A program made the position numbers and the translations under genes. Source: Microbacterium helvum (lineage in GTDB: Bacteria > Actinomycetota > Actinomycetes > Actinomycetales > Microbacteriaceae). Taken from it: a stretch of DNA of 64,000 nt. Location: positions 274,253-338,252 of the forward strand of contig NZ_JACXZS010000004.1 in assembly GCF_014779795.1 (NCBI RefSeq), given 5' to 3'. The notes beneath the pieces were generated by a model. The model saw only the letters and a program-made list of their open reading frames with translations, was not told the origin of the DNA and did no database searches. Shown piece by piece: positions 1 to 7,925 of the stretch (position 1 is its first letter; each line of letters starts with the position of its first letter).

Positions 1-1356
1 CTGGGCCACGGCGCCGCCGGCGCTTGTGCGCTGCGGCTGCTGGAACGGGCTCTCGCCCGGCCGCGACACCGCGTACGGCGCGACGACCGACGAGATGCTC
101 GACAGCCCGAGTCCCGACAGGAACAGCGCGGCGCAGACGCCGGTGAGCGCAGGCAGAATCGCCCAGCGGCCATGGATCGACGTCGCGACCGGAACGGCGA
201 CCGCCAGCAGCGGCACGCCGACCAGCAGCACCGGCACGAGCCGGCCGATCCGGTCCGACACACCGCGCACGCCCCCGGAGATGTGCATCCAGATCGCCGT
301 CGAGTCGTACGCGACGTCATCGTGCGGAAGCCAGCCGAGGAACAGCGCCGCGAACGGCACCGGCACGAGCGCCACGATCTCGGGCGGCACACCGGCGATC
401 AGCAGCGGCACGACGGTGATCGCCGCGGCGACCGGGATCACCAGGGCGTTGACGACGTACCGGCGGTCGCCGAACCAGTAGACGAGGCTGCGGGCGGCGA
501 TCGCTCCGCCGGGCGTCCCGGGCGCCACGCCGAACCAGCCGAGGCCCGCCCGCTCACGGCCGGTCCCCGGTCGCTCCGTCGTGGTCAGCAGGCGGTGCAC
601 CGCCCAGATCCAGAGCAGGCCGAGCGCGAACAGCGTGGCGACGGCGACGACCGCCGCCAGCCACGCGTGCGACCCGTCCGCCGCCTCGCCGGGAAGCGTC
701 CAGGCGGCGCCCAACGGCGTGAGGCCGAGCGCATCGACCGCCTCCAGCAGCTGCGGCGGCACCGCACCGCGCCACTCCAGAGAGGCCAGGAAGACGCCGA
801 CCGGCACCACGACGACGAGGACCACGAGCACGAACACGCCCGACAGCTCCCGTGATCGCCTCTCGCGGAGGTACAGCGACGCCACCGCTGCGCACACCCG
901 CGCGAACAGCGAGCAGGTCAGCACGCCGAGCAGGACGCTCACGACGCCCACGACGACCGGCACGCCATGGTCGGCCCATACGATGGCCGCACACACGGCC
1001 ACGGCGAGAAGCGCCAGGATCGGCACGCTGATGAGCCCCGCCACCACGAGCACCGCCGCGAGTCTCCCTCGCGGCAGCCCGAACAGCGCGAACCGCCGCG
1101 GGTCCAGCGGGTCCTCCAGCGCACCGATCAGCGGCGCGAGCGCGAACCCCAGGGTGACGGCAGAACCGCCGAGCACCGTGACCGTCCGCACCTCGTCGAT
1201 CGCGGCATCCCGCATCGTCAGCATCGCCCAGCAGGCCGCTGCCGTCGCCACCACCAGCACGACCAGCCCGATCACGCGGCGCACGACGTGCCCGGTGTCG
1301 CCGCGCAGCGCGCCGAGCAGCAGCGCGATCCTCAGCCGGAGAACGTGTGCAGCCAC
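1..1356 (-). CDS. ABC transporter permease, 3' end outside window
   Basis: This is a polytopic membrane protein reading off the left edge, 452 codons visible. It starts at GTG 1356, overlapping the end of the upstream ATPase gene by 25 nt, so the two are translationally coupled. The translation (MAAHVLRLRIALLLGALRG at the start) has several strongly hydrophobic segments separated by short charged loops, and no soluble catalytic domain. Position directly behind a gene for an ABC ATPase identifies it as the membrane partner of an ABC-2-like exporter. The substrate cannot be inferred. The start is uncertain because other GTG codons lie within the first 30 codons. Confidence 0.8.
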   Translation of the reverse strand, partial: MAAHVLRLRIALLLGALRGDTGHVVRRVIGLVVLVVATAAACWAMLTMRDAAIDEVRTVTVLGGSAVTLGFALAPLIGALEDPLDPRRFALFGLPRGRLAAVLVVAGLISVPILALLAVAVCAAIVWADHGVPVVVGVVSVLLGVLTCSLFARVCAAVASLYLRERRSRELSGVFVLVVLVVVVPVGVFLASLEWRGAVPPQLLEAVDALGLTPLGAAWTLPGEAADGSHAWLAAVVAVATLFALGLLWIWAVHRLLTTTERPGTGRERAGLGWFGVAPGTPGGAIAARSLVYWFGDRRYVVNALVIPVAAAITVVPLLIAGVPPEIVALVPVPFAALFLGWLPHDDVAYDSTAIWMHISGGVRGVSDRIGRLVPVLLVGVPLLAVAVPVATSIHGRWAILPALTGVCAALFLSGLGLSSISSVVAPYAVSRPGESPFQQPQRTSAGGAVAQ

Positions 1357-2570
1357 TCCAGGCCCTCCACGTCGCTGAGACCGCCCGCGAGCTCGACGAA
1401 GCGCTGCTCGAGCGTGAGCTCGCCGCGGACCTCGTCGACGGTGCCCTCGGCGAGCACCTGGCCCGCCACGATGACGGCCACGCGCGTGCAGACGCGCTCG
1501 ACGAGCTCCATGCCGTGGCTGGAGAGGATGACGGTGCCGCCGTGGGCGACGTACGCCGACAGGATGTCGAGGATGATCGCGCTCGACACCGGGTCGACCG
1601 CCTCGAACGGCTCGTCGAGCACGAGCACACGCGGTGAATGGATGAGCGCGCCGGCGAGCATCACCTTCTTGAGCATGCCCGCCGAGTAGTCCGACACGCT
1701 GCGTCCGAGCGCGTCGACGAGATCGAACGCGCGGGCGAGGTCGGCCGTGCGGCTCTCGACCACCGCGGGCGGCAGGCCGCGCAGCACGCCGTAGTAATAG
1801 AGCAGCTGCCGCCCCGTCAGCCGGTCGAAGGTGCGCAACCGGTCAGGCAGCACCCCCATCAGCTTCTTGACCGCGAGCGGATGGGTCGCGGCATCCACGC
1901 CGGCGACCTGGATCGTGCCTCGATCCGGTTCGAGCAGCCCGGCGATCATCGAGAGGGTCGTGGTCTTGCCGGCACCGTTGGGACCGACGAGGCCGTAGAA
2001 GGTGCCGGCGGGCACCGTCAGATCGATCCCGTCGACCGCGTGGGTGCTGCCGAACCGCTTGGTCACGCCACGCAGGACGAGAGCCTCCCCCGCGGCCGCG
2101 CCGAGCGTCGGCACGGCGACGGACCCGTGAGCGGATGCCGCACCCTCGGCGGTGGTGTCAGACTCCGGTTCTGCGACCGGAGGTTCGGGCGCGCTCGGCG
2201 CCGCGACGGGAGGAACGGGGTCGGCAACGGGCACGGGAGCCGGAGCAGGAGCGGACGTGTGGTCGGCGGCCGGCGCGGGCTGCGGAAGCGGCGGCTTGGG
2301 CGGCACGACGATGGCGGCGGCCACCGACGCGGCGATCTCGAGATCGCTCGGCAGCGGCGGGGGCGGGCCGGGATCGACCGGCGCCGCGGGTGTCGCGCGC
2401 TTCTTGCGGGGTGCCGCTTTGCCGCTCGACTGCCGCGGCGCACGAGCCGGGCGACGCGGCTTCTCGGACGGCTTCGGAACGGAGTCCGAGATCCGTACGA
2501 CGCGCGCACTCGAGTGACGGTCCGGCTCTTCCGGATCGATGTCGTTCGGCACCGGGAGGGAGGCTGTCAC
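1332..2570 (-). CDS. ABC transporter ATP-binding protein with long disordered N-terminal extension
   Basis: The ABC ATPase domain covers residues about 162-385. Walker A (GPNGAGKTT) is at about 196-204 and the Walker B region reads VLVLDEPFEAVDP. The signature is degenerate (YSAGM instead of LSGGQ). Residues 1-160 are Pro/Ala/Lys-rich, low complexity and without a recognisable fold, which is unusual for this family (normally 230-310 aa). Start GTG 2570 has TACGTT 6 nt upstream on the same strand, so the mRNA is probably leaderless; this supports the long form. It energises the permease encoded downstream, with which it overlaps. Confidence 0.88.
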   Translation of the reverse strand: MTASLPVPNDIDPEEPDRHSSARVVRISDSVPKPSEKPRRPARAPRQSSGKAAPRKKRATPAAPVDPGPPPPLPSDLEIAASVAAAIVVPPKPPLPQPAPAADHTSAPAPAPVPVADPVPPVAAPSAPEPPVAEPESDTTAEGAASAHGSVAVPTLGAAAGEALVLRGVTKRFGSTHAVDGIDLTVPAGTFYGLVGPNGAGKTTTLSMIAGLLEPDRGTIQVAGVDAATHPLAVKKLMGVLPDRLRTFDRLTGRQLLYYYGVLRGLPPAVVESRTADLARAFDLVDALGRSVSDYSAGMLKKVMLAGALIHSPRVLVLDEPFEAVDPVSSAIILDILSAYVAHGGTVILSSHGMELVERVCTRVAVIVAGQVLAEGTVDEVRGELTLEQRFVELAGGLSDVEGLEWLHTFSG

Positions 2571-2765
2571 CGCACCAACGTATCAAGCGGGCCTGATCGC
2601 GGGGCAGATCGTGTCGCCGAGTCTCAGCATTCGCGTTATGTCACGAAACGGCAACGGGAGCCGATCATTCTGCACCTTTTCAGTTGCCTTCGATACCCTG
2701 GTCCAGGCACGAAGGGGTGTCGCGCCGGTGAACCGGCAGTGAATCACGCACTTCAGGAGCAGATT

Positions 2766-3458
2766 TTGACCCTTCAGACCGTCATCCTCGCAGCCGGAAT
2801 GGGCTCGCGCCTCGGACGCAGCCTTCCCAAGCCGCTGACCGAGCTCAGCGACGGCCGCAGCATCATGCAGCAGCAGCACGACAACATCCGTGCCGCGTTC
2901 GGCGGCGACGCCAGGATCACGACCGTCGTCGGCTATCGGGCCGAGACGATCGTCGAGGCGTTCCCGCACGTCGACTACGTCTACAACGACCGGTACGACC
3001 AGACCAACACGTCCAAGAGCCTGCTGCGCGCGCTCGCCAAGACGGGCCGCAGCGGCGTCCTCTGGATGAACGGCGACGTCGTCTTCGACCCGCGCGTGCT
3101 CGGCCGCGCGATCGAGCTGATCGAGCGCGACCAGTCGTTCGTCACCGTCAACACCTCGAAGGTGAGCGACGAAGAGGTCAAGTACACCGTCACGCCCGAA
3201 GGCTTCATCAAAGAGCTGTCGAAGACCGTCAAGGGCGGCATCGGCGAGGCCGTGGGCATCAACTACATCTCCAGCGCAGACAAGAAGTCGTTCATGCGCC
3301 ACCTGACGCGCGTCGACGACCAGGACTACTTCGAGCGCGGCCTCGAGCTCGCCATCGCCGAGGACGGCGTGCTGCTCGAGCCGCTCGACATCTCCGACCT
3401 GTACGCCGTCGAGGTGGACTTCGCCGAAGACCTCGAACGCGCCAACCTCTTCGTCTGA
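2766..3458 (+). CDS. NTP transferase domain protein (sugar- or choline-phosphate nucleotidyltransferase-like)
   Basis: This 230-aa soluble enzyme of the nucleotidyltransferase superfamily transfers a nucleotidyl group to a phosphorylated small molecule. The N-terminal signature ILAAGMGSRLG followed by PKPLTEL is the nucleotide-binding loop, and MNGDVVF matches the metal-binding Asp region. The start is TTG 2766, chosen because AGGAG lies at 2755-2759 with 6-nt spacing; no ATG or GTG fits as well. The small size resembles LicC-type cytidylyltransferases. Wall-polymer genes lie 5-10 kb downstream, so supply of an activated precursor to them is plausible but unproven. Confidence 0.8.
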   Translation: MTLQTVILAAGMGSRLGRSLPKPLTELSDGRSIMQQQHDNIRAAFGGDARITTVVGYRAETIVEAFPHVDYVYNDRYDQTNTSKSLLRALAKTGRSGVLWMNGDVVFDPRVLGRAIELIERDQSFVTVNTSKVSDEEVKYTVTPEGFIKELSKTVKGGIGEAVGINYISSADKKSFMRHLTRVDDQDYFERGLELAIAEDGVLLEPLDISDLYAVEVDFAEDLERANLFV

Positions 3459-3471
3459 TCAGACGCACCGG

Positions 3472-3511
3472 ACCGCTGGCCGGATGCCGTTCGCGGCATT
3501 CGCCCAGCGGT
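3472..3511 (+). terminator. hairpin after the nucleotidyltransferase gene
   Basis: ACCGCTGG (3472-3479) pairs with CCAGCGGT (3504-3511), and an inner stem ATGCCG/CGGCAT closes on a TTCG loop. It starts 13 nt after the stop codon and no T-tract follows, as is common in GC-rich actinobacteria. It ends just before the -10 box of the next gene. Confidence 0.6.
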
Positions 3512-3530
3512 TCGTCTTAGGCTGACGCCG

Positions 3531-4439
3531 ATGGCCGAGAAGGTTCACCGCATCCACACCCTGCCCGACGACGCGCCGTGGCAGGGCGGGATGCCGCCCG
3601 TGGGGTCGGCGGAGCACCCGTTCACGATCCGCGCGCTCGACCGCGTCCTCGCGATCCAGCGCCCCGCGGTGCTCGCACATCTGCGCAGCATCAGACTCCG
3701 CCATCCGCACGCCACGCCCGTCGAGATCGTGCGGATCCTCGAGCGCCGCTACCTCGCCGCCGTCACGACCGGTGGCGCGGCCGTAGGGGCGACAGCGGTG
3801 GTGCCGGGCATCGGGACGGGCGTCACGCTCGCCCTCAGCGGGGTCGAGACCGTCGCGTTCCTCGAAGCCACGACGCTGTTCGCCCAGTCCGTGGCCGAGG
3901 TGCACGGCATCCCGGTTGCCGACCCCGACCGCGCCCGAACGCTCGTCCTCATGCTGATGCTCGGCCAAGAGGGGGTCGACCTCGTCGCACAGCTGGCCGG
4001 CCAGGCAGCCGGCCGCGGACCGAACCGCTCCACCTATTGGGGCGAGATGGTCACCAAGACGCTCCCCCGCGCCGCGGTCGGCCCGGTCCTGGACCGGCTG
4101 AAGTCCACGTTCATCCGCCAGTTCGCCGCGCGTGGCGGCGCGTCGTGGATCGGCAAGGCGCTGCCGTTCGGCATCGGCGCGGCGATCGGCGGTGCCGGCA
4201 ACAACATCCTCGGCCGTCGCGTGCTCGTCGGCTCGCGGCGCGCGTTCGGGATGCCGCCGATCGATCTTCCGGCTGACCTCGAGCCGCGCCCGGGCGCAGA
4301 CCGCCTCGAGCGGGTCGCCGGCCGTGGCATGCGCCGCGCGGGCGAAGCCGTGATCAGCGGGGTCGCACGCGGCTCTGCCGCCGTCGGCGGCGTCGTGCGA
4401 CGCAAGCGGCCTGCCATCGAGCCGCCCGCCGAGGGCTGA
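3531..4439 (+). CDS. glycine-rich protein of unknown function, possibly EcsC-like
   Basis: A 302-aa protein I cannot assign with certainty. The middle part has glycine/alanine-rich hydrophobic stretches (GGAAVGATAVVPGIGTGVTL and FGIGAAIGGAGNNILGRR) that could be membrane-associated helices and recall EcsC-type proteins. The C-terminus is basic and Ala/Gly-rich. No catalytic motif is visible. The -10 box TAGGCT (3518-3523) is 7 nt before ATG 3531, which implies a leaderless transcript and fixes the start. It is monocistronic, between a hairpin and another leaderless gene. Confidence 0.75.
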   Translation: MAEKVHRIHTLPDDAPWQGGMPPVGSAEHPFTIRALDRVLAIQRPAVLAHLRSIRLRHPHATPVEIVRILERRYLAAVTTGGAAVGATAVVPGIGTGVTLALSGVETVAFLEATTLFAQSVAEVHGIPVADPDRARTLVLMLMLGQEGVDLVAQLAGQAAGRGPNRSTYWGEMVTKTLPRAAVGPVLDRLKSTFIRQFAARGGASWIGKALPFGIGAAIGGAGNNILGRRVLVGSRRAFGMPPIDLPADLEPRPGADRLERVAGRGMRRAGEAVISGVARGSAAVGGVVRRKRPAIEPPAEG

Positions 4440-4541
4440 CCCTCCTCCCCGGACCCGTCGCGGAGCAGCTTCTCCACAGCGGCGGTCGTACGCCAACGAT
4501 TCCGGCCGCCGCGCGTCGGATCCCGCTCATAGCGTGACGGC

Positions 4542-4844
4542 ATGCTGCGCGCCATCGATCCCGACGAGCCCTACCCGCCCCTTGCGTACCGCGTGCCCTG
4601 GCGCGTCCATCGCATCTACGACCGGCATCCTCTCGTCACCAACGCCGGGCCCGCGGCGCTCGACTTCGTCCGGGTGTTCATCGACCTCGGCGCCGGGTCG
4701 GCGACCGAGCACTGGGGCCAGATGCCACCCGGAGACACGGCGGAGCTGTGCCTGTGCGACGCGGACCCCGACGACACGACGGTGACGATCGCGTGGTTCC
4801 GACCGGACGACGGCGACGAGTACCTGTGGCGCTTCGTGATGTGA
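4542..4844 (+). CDS. small hypothetical protein (100 aa)
   Basis: Unrecognised 100-aa protein with regular beta-type alternation in its centre and many acidic residues (CDADPDDTTVTIAWFRPDDG near the C-terminus). There is no signal peptide or membrane segment. The start is supported by TAGCGT at 4530-4535, 6 nt before ATG 4542, a leaderless-type promoter. The residues WRFVM end the protein. It is probably real because it has its own promoter and codon use like its neighbours, but its function is unknown. Confidence 0.6.
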   Translation: MLRAIDPDEPYPPLAYRVPWRVHRIYDRHPLVTNAGPAALDFVRVFIDLGAGSATEHWGQMPPGDTAELCLCDADPDDTTVTIAWFRPDDGDEYLWRFVM

Positions 4845-4878
4845 GCCATCGACGTCGAATCGGCGCGAGAATGGCCTC

Positions 4879-5106
4879 ATGGGTCTGTTCCAGAAGCTCC
4901 CCGAGGAGCCCACCGAGTGGGCGGGCCTCCCTTCCGAACCCGATCGCCCTGAGAGCGCCGCCGAACGGCTGGCGGCTGCCGCGCCCGTCGACATCGGATC
5001 GCTCGGCCTCGGCGGTTCCGACTTCGGTGCTGTCGAGTCCATCGTGCTCCCTGCGGCGCCCGCGCTCGAGGTCGCCGAGGATCAGGAGCACGGCGAGGAG
5101 GAGTAG
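4879..5106 (+). CDS. small acidic hypothetical protein (75 aa)
   Basis: Unrecognised 75-aa protein starting MGLFQKLPEEP and ending in an acidic tail (EDQEHGEEE). It is Ala/Glu-rich and likely disordered, with no membrane segment. A weak -10-like box GAGAAT (4867-4872) is placed 6 nt before ATG 4879, in the same arrangement as the neighbouring leaderless genes. It lies 34 nt after the preceding small gene. The function is unknown, and it could be a spurious ORF. Confidence 0.5.
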   Translation: MGLFQKLPEEPTEWAGLPSEPDRPESAAERLAAAAPVDIGSLGLGGSDFGAVESIVLPAAPALEVAEDQEHGEEE

Positions 5107-5214
5107 GCGCTCGGGAGCGCCCTCCCTTCCTCCACAATCGCCGCGTCGGCCGAGTTGTCCACGGGCTCGGGCCGTGGCCGCCACGCGGCACCCCGCGGTC
5201 GCCACGATGGCGGC

Positions 5215-6429
5215 ATGACGGATTCCCCCACCATCCTCAAAGCCCGCACGAGCGCCGACCTGCTGGCGATGCTGCCGCTCCTCGCGGGCGGTCCCCTTAC
5301 ACGCAGCGTCGCGATCGCGCCCTTCGCCGGGAAGCGGACTCCGGCCGTGCTGCGTCATCCGCTTCCGCACGACCTGGCGTCGCCGGCGCTGAGCGCGATC
5401 GCGGCTCACCTCGTCGGCATCGTCAGCGGGCTGGGCGGCTGCGACGCCGTCGTGCTGGCGATCTACGCTGACGAGCCGTTCGAGGTCGCCCTGCCGAAGT
5501 ACTCGGAGTTCGAACAGGCGCTGCTGCAGCAGTTCCTCGCTGCGGGATTCGGCGTGAAGGACACCTTCTGCGTCGCCTCCGACGGCTGGGCGTGCTTCGA
5601 CGAGCGTGAGCGTCGCGAGCTGTCCGAGATCTCGGAGAGCCCGCTCAGCGAAACGGCCCCCGAGGCGTTGACGCGCGAGCGCCGCCCGGACGGCTCTCTC
5701 CCCCGCCCCGATCCTGTGCTCGCGTCGAGGGTCCGGCTCACGCTCGACGAGCTCGCCGGCGGCATCCGAATCGACGCGTTCGGCACGGCGCACGAGTGCG
5801 TTCCCAGCGAGCCGGTCGACCTGTTCGAGCAGTCGCTCGGCAGCGGCGAGGATCCGCCAGGCGCGGACACACTCGCGAGGATCATCCTGGACCTGCAGAC
5901 CGAAGGCGACTTCGATCGCACCATCGTCCAGGTCATGCTCGGCCAGGACCGGGCGCGCGAGGTGTGGCAGGGCACGCTCCGACGACGCCTGGTCGCCGCC
6001 GGTCGCGGAGAGCGGCCCATCGACCTGCTCCTGCGAGAGCACCGCAGGCGCGGCCCCGATCGGATGGACGACGTGGCAGACATGCTCGCCGGGCTGGCCG
6101 GGCCGCGGCCAGACATCACCCGCATCCGTTCGGCGATCGACGTTCTCAGCCACGCGGCCGCGCATGCGCCCTCGGCCGACCGCCCCATGCTGCTGTGCGT
6201 CCTCGCCTGGCTGCATTGGGCGATCGGCGCGGGGACCGCCACCGGCCGACTGCTCGAAGCGTCGTCCCGCATCGATCCACACCACCAGATGACCGGCATC
6301 GTCCACGCGATCACCCTCGCGGTGATGCTTCCGCAGTGGATCGCCAACCGGGATCTTCGCGACGACACGGATCCGTCCGGCCTGGACCGGGCCCTGAACC
6401 GCGCCGCGCGGCGCCGTCGGCGCGGTTGA
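5215..6429 (+). CDS. DUF4192 domain-containing protein
   Basis: A 404-aa actinobacterial protein that I assign to DUF4192 from its opening (TDSPTILKARTSADLLAMLP, then LAGGPLTRSVAIAPF) and its overall length and layout. The family is soluble and of unknown function. The ATG at 5215 is preferred over in-frame upstream codons because the MTDSPTILKA start is family-typical and a weak -10-like box (CACGAT, 5203-5208) lies 6 nt before it. No catalytic motif is evident. It is followed by the maltokinase gene, which has its own promoter. Confidence 0.8.
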   Translation: MTDSPTILKARTSADLLAMLPLLAGGPLTRSVAIAPFAGKRTPAVLRHPLPHDLASPALSAIAAHLVGIVSGLGGCDAVVLAIYADEPFEVALPKYSEFEQALLQQFLAAGFGVKDTFCVASDGWACFDERERRELSEISESPLSETAPEALTRERRPDGSLPRPDPVLASRVRLTLDELAGGIRIDAFGTAHECVPSEPVDLFEQSLGSGEDPPGADTLARIILDLQTEGDFDRTIVQVMLGQDRAREVWQGTLRRRLVAAGRGERPIDLLLREHRRRGPDRMDDVADMLAGLAGPRPDITRIRSAIDVLSHAAAHAPSADRPMLLCVLAWLHWAIGAGTATGRLLEASSRIDPHHQMTGIVHAITLAVMLPQWIANRDLRDDTDPSGLDRALNRAARRRRRG

Positions 6430-6464
6430 CGCGGGCGGCACCGTGCGCCGCGGTGGGCGAACCT

Positions 6465-6480
6465 CTGCAAGCGCTTGCAG
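6465..6480. promoter_or_regulatory. LacI/GalR-type operator palindrome
   Basis: CTGCAAGCGCTTGCAG is a perfect 16-bp palindrome with the central CG typical of LacI/GalR-family operators, as in maltose or trehalose regulators. It sits 8 bp upstream of the -35 box of the maltokinase promoter (about -45 to -60), a position that could suit activation or repression. No LacI-family gene is present in the window, so the regulator is encoded elsewhere. Confidence 0.75.
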
Positions 6481-6488
6481 CCTGCTCC

Positions 6489-6517
6489 TCGACAGGCCGC
6501 GACGCGGGGCATACGCT
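6489..6517 (+). promoter_or_regulatory. maltokinase promoter (-35/-10)
   Basis: TCGACA (6489-6494) and TACGCT (6512-6517) are separated by 17 bp, and the -10 is 7 nt before ATG 6525. Transcription should therefore start at or next to the start codon, giving a leaderless mRNA. Confidence 0.65.
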
Positions 6518-6524
6518 CGCTCGT

Positions 6525-7919
6525 ATGGACAGCACCCTGGCGTGCCTTGCGGCGTGGATGCCGCGGCAACGGTGGTACGCCGCGAAAGGGCGCCCACCGA
6601 GCCTGCGGCTGGTCTCGTGGTGGGACCTCGACGCGCCCGACAGCCCGCCGGTCTCCGGCGACAGCGGCGCCCGGGTGCGCACGTTCCTCATTGCGGATGA
6701 GGGCTCGCTGCCCGCGGTCCTGTATCAGATCCCCGTCGTCGAGCGTGCGACAGAGACGGTCGAGGCGGATCCGGAGCACGTGATCGGCAGCCCCGAGCCC
6801 GGCAGCACCTTCATCGACGGCCCGTTCGACGACGCGTATGCACAGGCGCTGCTGCGCCTCGTGGAGCACGGCGGGGTAGCGCGTGGCCCGCAGACGACCG
6901 CCACCGGCCGTCCCGCCTCGGCCGCGGACCCGGCGGGGAGCATGCGGGTGGCACGCGTCGTCAGCGGCGAGCAGTCGAACACATCGCTGATCTACGAGGG
7001 CGACGGAGTGCCGGTCATCTGCAAGGTGTACCGGCAGCTGCACGCCGGGCTCAATCCCGACATCGAGCTGCAGGAAGCCCTCGCCGGCACGGGATCCACC
7101 CGGGTGCCGACGCCGATCGGCTGGATCGAGGGCGCGTGGCCCGACCTCACGACCGCCCACGGAGCCGTCCGCGGGTCTCTGGCCTACGCGCAGGAGTTCC
7201 TCCCCGATGTGGAGGACGCCTGGCGGGTCGCGCTGCGCGCCGCGGCCCGGGGCGACGACTTCCGAGAAGCCGCGCACGCACTGGGCGCAGCCACCGCCGA
7301 CGTGCATCGCGGCCTTGCGCAGTGCTTCCCGACCCACGCCGCCACGGCAGCAGACCGCGACGCGACTGCCGCGGCATGGGCACGACGCCTCGCGATCGCG
7401 ATCGCCGAGGTGCCGGAACTGGCCGCCCGACGCGAGGCGGTCGAGGCGGTATACCGTCGCGCGCTGGACGTGCCGTGGCCGCCGCTCCAGCGGATCCACG
7501 GCGACTACCACCTGGGACAGGTCCTCCAGGCGCCCGGACGCGGGTGGGTGCTCGTGGACTTCGAGGGCGAACCTCTCCGTCCGATGACGGAGCGCGTGCA
7601 TCCCGACCTGGCGCTGCGCGACGTCGCAGGCATGCTCCGGTCGTTCGACTATGTGGCGGGCTCGCTCCGCCTCGACGATCCGGACCGCTCCCCCGGCGCG
7701 GTGCGCGAATGGGCGGCGGACGCCCGTGCAGCCTTCGTGGGGGGCTACGCCGAGACCTCCGGCATCGACCTCGACCCGCGGCATCCCCTGCTCGCAGCCC
7801 TCGAACTCGACAAGGCCGTGTACGAGGCGATCTACGAGGCTCGCAACCGCCCGACCTGGGTCGCGATCCCGCTCGGCGCGGTCGCCCGCCTGGTGGAGCG
7901 CCCCACGCCCGTGCCGTGA
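6525..7919 (+). CDS. maltokinase
   Basis: This enzyme phosphorylates maltose to maltose-1-phosphate with ATP, feeding the GlgE alpha-glucan pathway from trehalose. The 464-aa length fits the family. Visible motifs are the N-terminal RQRWYAAKG, the mid-region SGEQSNTSLIYEG followed by VICKVYR (nucleotide loop and Lys), the catalytic HGDYHLGQ (His325) and the metal-binding DFEGEP. The gene has a leaderless promoter and a LacI-type operator upstream, so sugar-responsive control is likely. The usual partners treS and glgE are not in this window. Confidence 0.88.
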   Translation: MDSTLACLAAWMPRQRWYAAKGRPPSLRLVSWWDLDAPDSPPVSGDSGARVRTFLIADEGSLPAVLYQIPVVERATETVEADPEHVIGSPEPGSTFIDGPFDDAYAQALLRLVEHGGVARGPQTTATGRPASAADPAGSMRVARVVSGEQSNTSLIYEGDGVPVICKVYRQLHAGLNPDIELQEALAGTGSTRVPTPIGWIEGAWPDLTTAHGAVRGSLAYAQEFLPDVEDAWRVALRAAARGDDFREAAHALGAATADVHRGLAQCFPTHAATAADRDATAAAWARRLAIAIAEVPELAARREAVEAVYRRALDVPWPPLQRIHGDYHLGQVLQAPGRGWVLVDFEGEPLRPMTERVHPDLALRDVAGMLRSFDYVAGSLRLDDPDRSPGAVREWAADARAAFVGGYAETSGIDLDPRHPLLAALELDKAVYEAIYEARNRPTWVAIPLGAVARLVERPTPVP

Positions 7920-7925
7920 TTCGCC

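Noticed and set aside
554..1630. 358-aa minus-strand open frame at the left edge
   Set aside because: It is Ser/Arg-rich and out of frame with both ABC genes. The true permease frame, starting at GTG 1356, gives a hydrophobic multi-helix protein.
1638..2765. Long plus-strand open frame upstream of the nucleotidyltransferase
   Set aside because: It is the antisense of the ABC ATPase gene and is Arg/His-rich. Only the part from TTG 2766 has a ribosome site and family similarity.
5463..7784. 773-aa minus-strand open frame over DUF4192 and maltokinase
   Set aside because: It is a GC-rich shadow with composition typical of antisense frames and no domain, whereas the plus-strand genes show clear family motifs and promoters.
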